From an uncultured Lachnospiraceae bacterium (lineage in GTDB: Bacteria; Bacillota; Clostridia; Lachnospirales; Lachnospiraceae), in the NCBI GenBank assembly GCA_900319245.1, contig ONNQ01000004.1:1-64000 (forward strand): a stretch of DNA of 64,000 nt, read 5' to 3'. Position 1 is the stretch's first letter. The number at the start of each line of letters is the position of its first letter. This document shows, one piece after another, positions 57,806 to 64,000 of this stretch. The notes under the pieces were generated by a model that ran no database searches, was not told where the DNA came from, and saw only the letters and a list, made by a program, of their open reading frames with translations. A program made the translations under genes and the position numbers.

Positions 57806-59902
57806 ATGAACATCCCCGAAATCTACGGAAGTATGGTATTTAATGACAAAGTCATGCGGGAGCGTCTTCCCAAGGATATATATAAGGCAGTGCGCAAGAC
57901 CAGCAAGAACGGCACGCACCTGGAGCTGGACGTAGCTAATACGGTGGCCGCCGTTATGAAGGAGTGGGCGATCGAGAAGGGCGCGACCCACTTCACCCAC
58001 TGGTTCCAGCCCATGACCGGCCTGACGGCTGAGAAGCACGACGGCTTCATCTCCCCGACCGAGGACGGGCAGGTCATCATGGAGTTCTCCGGCAAGGAGC
58101 TGGTCAAGGGCGAGCCGGATGCATCCAGCTTCCCGTCGGGCGGCCTGCGAGCGACATTCGAAGCGCGCGGCTACACCGCCTGGGATCCCAGTTCGCCGGC
58201 CTTTGTCAAGGACGGATCGCTCTACATTCCGACCGCGTTCTGTTCCTACGGCGGAGAAGCGCTGGACAAGAAGACCCCGCTCCTTCGGTCCATGGAAGCC
58301 CTCTCTGATGCAGCGGTCAAAGTACTGCACCTTCTGGGCAACACAGCTGTCACCCACGTAGACACGACCGTTGGTTCCGAGCAGGAATATTTCCTGATCG
58401 ACAAGGAGCTTTACAAGAAGAGAAAAGACCTTCTTCTGACCGGCCGCACGCTGATGGGAGCGCCGGCGCCCAAGGGACAGGAGATGGAGGATCACTATTT
58501 TGGCGTATTGAAGCCCAAGGTATCCGAATACATGCACGCACTGGACAAGGAGCTCTGGGAGCTCGGCGTGCCGGCCAAAACCAAGCACAACGAGGTCGCG
58601 CCGTCCCAGCACGAGCTGGCACCGGTCTTTGAGACCGCCAACGTGGCTGTCGACCACAACCAGCTGACCATGGAAGTCATGAAGAAAGTGGCGGACCGTT
58701 TCGGATATGCGTGCCTCCTGCACGAGAAGCCCTTCGAGGGCATCAACGGATCGGGTAAGCACAACAACTGGTCCATCAGCACCGACACCGGAGAGAACCT
58801 GCTTGACCCAGGAAAGAAGCCGGGCGAGAACCTGCAGTTCCTGGTCTTCCTCATGGCTGTCATCGCAGCGGTGGATGAGTATCAGGAGGTGCTGAGAATC
58901 TCCGTCGCTACGGCCGGCAACGACCACCGACTCGGCGGAAACGAAGCGCCGCCCGCGATCATCTCCATTTTCGTTGGTGATGAGCTGGCAGAAGTTCTTC
59001 AGTCCATCGAAGAGGGCACTTCCGTCTCGGGCACGGGCAAAAAACAGATGGGCATGGGCGCGCACGTGCTGCCGCACATCACCCGCGATACGACAGACAG
59101 AAACCGCACTTCGCCGTTTGCCTTCACCGGCAACAAGTTCGAGTTCCGCATGCCGGGCAGCTCGCTTTCCGTAGCCAACCCCAACATCGTGCTGAACACA
59201 GCGGTTGCGGAAGCACTGACGCAGATTTATGAGGCGCTTAAGGATGTGGCGCCGGCGGATATGGATGACTCAGCGCACGCTCTTCTTCGCGATATGCTGA
59301 CCAAGCACAAGAGGATTCTCTTCAACGGCAACGGCTACACGGAGGAATGGGTGGAGGAAGCAGCCCGCAGGGGTCTTGCAAACCTCGGATCCCTTCCGGA
59401 TGCGATGCCACACTTCATCTCCGAGAAGTCTCTGGATCTCTTCACAAAGCACAAGATCTTCACCAAAGAGGAAGTCCTGTCCAGATATGAGATCCTGCTT
59501 GAGAACTATGCGAAGACCATTCACATCGAAGCGCTCACCCTTATGGAAATGGTGCGCAAAGACTTCACAACCGGCCTCGTCCGTTACATGAAGGATGTGA
59601 CGACGGAGGCGCTCAAGAAGAGAGATCTTCTTCCGGGCAGCAAGTGCAGCTATGAGAGCGATATTTTGAAAACGTTGGATGAGACCAGTGAGCAGATCCT
59701 GCTGGCCATGGAGGCGCTGGCGGCGGATACTTCCAAAGCGGAGGGGATTGAGGACATCCTGGAGCAGGCGAAGTTCTATCATGAGACAGTTCTGGCGGAG
59801 ATGGATGCGCTGCGCAGTTGGACAGACAAGGCAGAAGCCATTATTCCGGATGAATACCTGCCGTATCCGACCTATGAGAAGATGCTGTTCTCGCTGAGGT
59901 AA
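57806..59902 (+). CDS. glnA: Glutamine synthetase type III
   Basis: A 698-residue GSIII, the long form (about 700 residues) common in Bacteroidetes and Clostridia, making glutamine from glutamate, ammonia and ATP. Motifs: THFTHWFQPMTGLTAEKHD, DTTVGSEQEYFLID (metal-binding Glu), KTKHNEVAPSQHELAP, ATAGNDHRLGGNEAPPAI and TSPFAFTGNKFEFRMPGSS. ATG 57806 has AAGGAGG 7 bases upstream. Only 19 bp separate it from gltB, so GS and GOGAT are co-transcribed from one nitrogen-responsive promoter (inference). Confidence 0.94.
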   Translation: MNIPEIYGSMVFNDKVMRERLPKDIYKAVRKTSKNGTHLELDVANTVAAVMKEWAIEKGATHFTHWFQPMTGLTAEKHDGFISPTEDGQVIMEFSGKELVKGEPDASSFPSGGLRATFEARGYTAWDPSSPAFVKDGSLYIPTAFCSYGGEALDKKTPLLRSMEALSDAAVKVLHLLGNTAVTHVDTTVGSEQEYFLIDKELYKKRKDLLLTGRTLMGAPAPKGQEMEDHYFGVLKPKVSEYMHALDKELWELGVPAKTKHNEVAPSQHELAPVFETANVAVDHNQLTMEVMKKVADRFGYACLLHEKPFEGINGSGKHNNWSISTDTGENLLDPGKKPGENLQFLVFLMAVIAAVDEYQEVLRISVATAGNDHRLGGNEAPPAIISIFVGDELAEVLQSIEEGTSVSGTGKKQMGMGAHVLPHITRDTTDRNRTSPFAFTGNKFEFRMPGSSLSVANPNIVLNTAVAEALTQIYEALKDVAPADMDDSAHALLRDMLTKHKRILFNGNGYTEEWVEEAARRGLANLGSLPDAMPHFISEKSLDLFTKHKIFTKEEVLSRYEILLENYAKTIHIEALTLMEMVRKDFTTGLVRYMKDVTTEALKKRDLLPGSKCSYESDILKTLDETSEQILLAMEALAADTSKAEGIEDILEQAKFYHETVLAEMDALRSWTDKAEAIIPDEYLPYPTYEKMLFSLR

Positions 59903-59921
59903 ATTTAGAAAGGCTGACAAA

Positions 59922-62900
59922 ATGTGGTACCAACAGGAGCATGATGCCTGCGGCATCGGAAGCATTGTAAATATCGACGGAAGGAAGGACCACAAGGTTC
60001 TGGACGACGCATTGCACATCGTGGAGAAGCTTGAGCACAGGGCAGGCAAGGACGCCACCGGAGAAGTGGGAGACGGCGTCGGGATCCTGACGCAGATCTC
60101 CCACAAATTCTTTGCAAAAGCTGTGAGCAAAGCCGGTATCGGCAAGCTGGCAGCGGCAGAAGAAGGCGACTACGGCGTCGGAATGTTCTTCCTGCCGCAG
60201 AATACGCTGAAAAGGACGCTTGCAAAGCGAATGTTCGAGGTGATCACGCAGAAGGAAGGCATGGAAGTTCTTGGGTGGCGCGAAGTGCCCGTGCATGAAG
60301 AGATCCTCGGTAAAGCAGCCGTCGACTGCATGCCCTGCATCTGGCAGTGTTTCATAAAGAGGCCGGAAGGCGTGGAGAAGGGGATCGATTTTGACCGCAG
60401 ACTCTACGTTGTGAGAAGAGAGTTCGAGCAGTCGAGCGAGGACACTTATATCTGCTCTCTTTCCTCCAGGACGATCGTCTACAAGGGCATGTTCCTGGTT
60501 GGCCAGCTGAGAAGATTTTACGAAGATCTGCAGGATGAGGATTACGAGGCGGCGATCGCAATCGTACACTCCAGATTCTCCACCAACACGACGCCGTCCT
60601 GGCATCGAGCGCATCCATATAGAATGATCGCCCACAATGGTGAGATCAACACCATCCGCGGCAATATTGACAGGATGCTGGCCAGAGAAGAGACGATGAC
60701 AAGCCCTGTCATGCAGGACGATATCGATAAGATTTTCCCTGTCGTGGATCGAAGCGGATCGGATTCCGCCATGCTCGACAATACACTGGAATTCCTCTAT
60801 ATGAACGGCATGCCTCTGGCGCTGGCCATGATGGTGATCATCCCTGAGCCATGGAAGCACAACACCTTCATGAGCGAGGACAAGAAGGACTTCTATCACT
60901 ACTATGCAACGATGATGGAACCCTGGGACGGACCCGCAGCAATCCTTTTCTCCGACGGAGAAATGCTTGGCGCGACACTGGACCGGAACGGTCTTCGCCC
61001 GTCCCGCTACTACATCACGGATGACAACCGTCTGATCCTTGCCTCTGAAGTAGGCGTTCTTGATATCGCACCGGAACACGTCGTGAAGAAAGCGAGACTG
61101 GAGCCCGGCCGCATTCTTTTGGTAGATACCAAACAGAAGAGGATCATTTCTGACGAGGAGTGCAAGTCCTATTACGCGGGCAGATGTCCGTACGGCGAAT
61201 GGCTGGACAGGAATTTACTGCACCTGAAGACACTGGCGATCCCCAACAGAAAGATTCCTGTACATTCGCAGGAAGTCAGAGACCGACTTTACAAGGTGTT
61301 CGGTTACACCTATGAAGACGTCAAAGACCAGATTCTCCCCATGGCGGAAAACGGCGTGGAGCCCACGCTCTCCATGGGACACGATGCGCCGCTTGCGGTC
61401 CTGTCCAAGGCGCATCAGCTGCTGTTCAATTATTTCAAGCAGCTCTTTGCACAGGTGACGAACCCGCCGATTGACTCCCTGAGAGAGAAGATTGTGACGG
61501 ATACGACCGTCTATATCGGCTCTGACGGCAATCTTTTGAAAGAAAAGAGCGGCAACTGCACAGTGCTGGAGGTTGATAATCCCATTCTGACAGGCGTAGA
61601 TCTGTTAAAGATTCGCGACCTTGACCAGCCGGGCTTCAAAGCGCAGACCATTTCACTGCTCTTTTACAAGAATACGTCGCTGGAGAGAGCGCTGGAACAG
61701 CTCAATATTGCGGTGGACCGCGCAGCGGCCGCTGGCTGCAATATCGTCATCCTCTCCGACAGAGGCGTGGACGAGAACCACGTGCCGATCCCCTCGCTGC
61801 TTGCGGTTTCCAGCGTTGAGCAGCACCTGGTGCAGACCAAGAAGCGCACAGCCGTCTCCCTGATCCTGGAGAGCGGAGAGCCAAGAGATGTGCATCAAAT
61901 TGCAACTTTGCTGGGTTTTGGCGCGCGGGCGGTCAACCCCTATCTGGCCCACGAGTGCATCGGGGAACTGATCGAGCTGGGCATCCTGGACAAGGATTAT
62001 CACACGGCCGTGGAGGACTACAACCACGCGCTTTTATTCGGCGTTGTCAAAATAGCGGCCAAGATGGGCATTTCCACGCTCCAGTCCTACCAGTCTGCCC
62101 GCATTTTCGAGGCGATCGGTCTGGGAAAAGAGGTGATCGATCGGTATTTTGCCGGAACGGTGAGCCGCGTCGGCGGAATCGGCATTGAGGAGATCGAGGA
62201 AGGCGTGGCTTTCCGGCACGATCACGCCTGGGATCCGCTGGGGCTGGGCGTCGATGAGACGCTGGATTCGGTCGGATTCCATTACCTTAGAAGCGGCCGG
62301 GACAAAGAGGACCACATGTACAGTCCCGAGACCATTGTCACGCTGCAGAGGGCAGTGCGGGAGAATTCCTACGAGAGATTCAGGGCCTATACGGACCTCG
62401 TGGACGACGCGGGAAGGCCGCACACGCTGCGGGGACTTCTGGAATTCGTACCGGCCGGGAAGGCGGTTCCCATTGAGGAAGTGGAGCCCGCCTCGGAGAT
62501 CGTCAAACATTTCAAGACCGGGGCCATGAGCTACGGCTCCCTTTCCGCCGAGGCGCACGAGACGCTGGCTATCGCCATGAACTCCATCGGCGCCCGCTCC
62601 AATACCGGCGAGGGCGGGGAGCTCAGGGCGCGCTTCGGCACAGAGAAAAACAGCAAGATCAAGCAGGTAGCGTCGGGCAGGTTCGGCGTTACCAGCGAGT
62701 ACCTATGCAGCGCGGAAGAGATTCAGATCAAGATGGCGCAAGGCGCAAAACCCGGCGAGGGCGGCCACCTTCCGGGCAAAAAAGTGTACCCTTGGGTGGC
62801 AGAGACAAGGTTCTCAACACCGGGTGTGGCGCTGATCTCGCCGCCGCCCCATCACGATATTTATTCGATCGAAGATCTGGCGCAGCTGATCTACGATCTC

Positions 62901-64000
62901 AAGAACGCCAACAGAGACGCAAGGATCAACGTCAAACTGGTCTCCGAGGCAGGCGTAGGCACCATCGCATCCGGCGTTGCGAAAGCGGGTGCACAGGTGA
63001 TCCTGATCTCGGGCTATGACGGAGGAACCGGCGCGGCGCCGGGAAGCTCCATCCACAACGCGGGTCTTCCGTGGGAACTGGGCCTCACAGAGGCGCACCG
63101 GTGTCTTACGGAAAACGGTCTTCGGGACAGAGTCGTTCTGGAGACAGACGGCAAGCTCATGAGCGGCAGAGACGTGGCCATCGCGTCCCTTCTCGGCGCG
63201 GAGGAATTCGGATTTGCAACGGCACCTCTGGTTACGCTGGGCTGCATGATGATGCGTGTCTGCTCCAAGGATACCTGCCCGGTCGGCATCGCGACGCAGA
63301 ACAAAACGCTGCGAAGCTGCTTCAAGGGAAAACCGGAATATGTCACCCGATTCATGCTCTTTATTGCGGAACAGGTGCGCGAGATCATGGCGCAGCTGGG
63401 CTTTAGCAGCATGGCGGAGATGACGGGACGAAGCGACTGCCTGCGCGTGAGAAAAGAACTGATCACAGACAGGGCCTTCAAAGTGGATATGGGGCAAATC
63501 CTGGGAGAACAGCCTCTGCCGGTTCTTTCACAGGCCGACCGGGAGAGCGGAAATTACGGGCTCTATGCCCCCAAGAACCTTTACGATTTTGAACTGGAGA
63601 AGACGCCGGATATGGCGGTGCTCCTGCCGGCCTTCGAAGAGGGAATGAAGAAACTTGGGGGCAAAGCGACCTCTGGGGTGCCTTGCACTTTCGAGACCTC
63701 CCTGAAGGTGTCGTCCACGGATCGGTCCTTCGGGACGATCTTCGGCTCGGAGATCACAAAGAGATTTGGCGGAAGCCTTGCGGAGGACACATTTGTTGTG
63801 CGCGCAAGCGGCGGAGGCGGGCAATCTTTTGGCGCATTTGTGCCCAAGGGCGTCACGATCCGGCTGACGGGCGATGCTAACGACGGATTCGGCAAGGGCC
63901 TTTCGGGCGGCAAACTTGTGCTGGTGCCGGATCCGAAAAGCAGATTTGATGCGAGTCAAAATATCATCGTCGGCAACGTTGCTCTCTACGGCGCGACGGC
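59922..64000 (+). CDS. gltB: Glutamate synthase large subunit (3' end outside window)
   Basis: At least 1359 residues, open to the window edge. N-terminal glutaminase with nucleophile C10 in HDACGIGSIVN (a 9-residue propeptide must be removed), HSRFSTNTTPSWHRAHPYR and AHNGEINTIRGN; central FMN domain with SISPPPHHDIYSIEDLAQLIYD-like segments, GYDGGTGAAP and the 3Fe-4S ligands CMMMRVCSKDTCPVG; then the start of the C-terminal beta-helix. It makes two glutamates from glutamine and 2-oxoglutarate. It contains one copy of the dispersed repeat (63668-63679), read as A-T-S-G-V in the linker after the FMN domain. The first residues have only a weak AAAGG ribosome site. Confidence 0.93.
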   Translation, partial: MWYQQEHDACGIGSIVNIDGRKDHKVLDDALHIVEKLEHRAGKDATGEVGDGVGILTQISHKFFAKAVSKAGIGKLAAAEEGDYGVGMFFLPQNTLKRTLAKRMFEVITQKEGMEVLGWREVPVHEEILGKAAVDCMPCIWQCFIKRPEGVEKGIDFDRRLYVVRREFEQSSEDTYICSLSSRTIVYKGMFLVGQLRRFYEDLQDEDYEAAIAIVHSRFSTNTTPSWHRAHPYRMIAHNGEINTIRGNIDRMLAREETMTSPVMQDDIDKIFPVVDRSGSDSAMLDNTLEFLYMNGMPLALAMMVIIPEPWKHNTFMSEDKKDFYHYYATMMEPWDGPAAILFSDGEMLGATLDRNGLRPSRYYITDDNRLILASEVGVLDIAPEHVVKKARLEPGRILLVDTKQKRIISDEECKSYYAGRCPYGEWLDRNLLHLKTLAIPNRKIPVHSQEVRDRLYKVFGYTYEDVKDQILPMAENGVEPTLSMGHDAPLAVLSKAHQLLFNYFKQLFAQVTNPPIDSLREKIVTDTTVYIGSDGNLLKEKSGNCTVLEVDNPILTGVDLLKIRDLDQPGFKAQTISLLFYKNTSLERALEQLNIAVDRAAAAGCNIVILSDRGVDENHVPIPSLLAVSSVEQHLVQTKKRTAVSLILESGEPRDVHQIATLLGFGARAVNPYLAHECIGELIELGILDKDYHTAVEDYNHALLFGVVKIAAKMGISTLQSYQSARIFEAIGLGKEVIDRYFAGTVSRVGGIGIEEIEEGVAFRHDHAWDPLGLGVDETLDSVGFHYLRSGRDKEDHMYSPETIVTLQRAVRENSYERFRAYTDLVDDAGRPHTLRGLLEFVPAGKAVPIEEVEPASEIVKHFKTGAMSYGSLSAEAHETLAIAMNSIGARSNTGEGGELRARFGTEKNSKIKQVASGRFGVTSEYLCSAEEIQIKMAQGAKPGEGGHLPGKKVYPWVAETRFSTPGVALISPPPHHDIYSIEDLAQLIYDLKNANRDARINVKLVSEAGVGTIASGVAKAGAQVILISGYDGGTGAAPGSSIHNAGLPWELGLTEAHRCLTENGLRDRVVLETDGKLMSGRDVAIASLLGAEEFGFATAPLVTLGCMMMRVCSKDTCPVGIATQNKTLRSCFKGKPEYVTRFMLFIAEQVREIMAQLGFSSMAEMTGRSDCLRVRKELITDRAFKVDMGQILGEQPLPVLSQADRESGNYGLYAPKNLYDFELEKTPDMAVLLPAFEEGMKKLGGKATSGVPCTFETSLKVSSTDRSFGTIFGSEITKRFGGSLAEDTFVVRASGGGGQSFGAFVPKGVTIRLTGDANDGFGKGLSGGKLVLVPDPKSRFDASQNIIVGNVALYGAT
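63668..63679 (-). repeat. Copy of the CCCCAGAGGTC repeat inside gltB
   Basis: GACCTCTGGGGT lies within the coding sequence at the junction between the FMN domain and the beta-helix domain. The frame is maintained. Confidence 0.8.

Noticed and set aside
33174..63679. The CCCCAGAGGTC repeats as a CRISPR array
   Set aside because: Repeat units are short, spacing is irregular except for the 19-bp tandem array, and no cas genes are present.

Overview
The window looks like one chromosomal contig of a gut-type Clostridia bacterium, most likely Lachnospiraceae. The evidence is gene content: glycyl-radical enzyme with activase, LL-diaminopimelate aminotransferase, type III glutamine synthetase, Amt-PII fusion, MurT/GatD, strong AGGAGG ribosome sites, several TTG starts and moderately high GC. 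No rRNA, tRNA, CRISPR array or phage genes were seen. Family assignments come from reading translated proteins against remembered family motifs; no database search was possible.

Layout. 0-8 kb: a DUF4143-type AAA ATPase behind an exactly 33-bp-spaced triple repeat, then a YbiY/YbiW/FsaA-like cluster (activase, glycyl radical enzyme, aldolase). Its ROK-kinase gene is cut to 53 codons and followed directly by a three-gene HipB-HipS-HipT toxin-antitoxin module that carries palindromic operator-like sites at both ends. 8-16 kb: a LacI regulator diverging from an unusual NAD-dependent dehydrogenase, then a LysR-controlled tartrate set (permease, TtdA, TtdB, tartrate/D-malate dehydrogenase). 16-22 kb: a Phd/PIN toxin-antitoxin pair and a trehalose operon (TreR, EIIBCA, phosphotrehalase) with a clear promoter and operator. 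22-31 kb: mixed accessory genes (lipoprotein, ExoIII, damaged methyltransferase, esterase, Ogt with PCLR instead of PCHR), a complete IS3-family element with a 3-bp target duplication, and a GntP permease/esterase/metallo-hydrolase operon with a divergent LysR.

31-64 kb is dominated by nitrogen and glutamine-amide metabolism: dapL, asnB, murT-gatD, an ATP-grasp enzyme, carAB, purF, amt-PII, type III glnA and the start of gltB, plus a large KaiC-like/PPDK-N protein of unknown function. Two signals tie this part together. First, seven transcription units (dapL, asnB, carA, the PPDK-N gene, purF, amt, glnA) carry one long terminator-like hairpin at the very start of the inferred mRNA, whose 5' arm begins with A/G-rich GCAARGGYG-like sequence; amt and glnA additionally share a TTGTATACAA palindrome just upstream of their -35 boxes. 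Second, a 12-base motif (ACCCCAGAGGTC) is scattered through this half only, as inverted pairs forming 50-bp hairpins, as single copies, as a 19-bp-period tandem array, and inside the ends of coding regions. The carA leader also contains a ~145-nt region closed by a 13-bp stem with a competing copy next to the ribosome site, suggestive of a switch. These RNA and repeat features are the best candidates for something undescribed.
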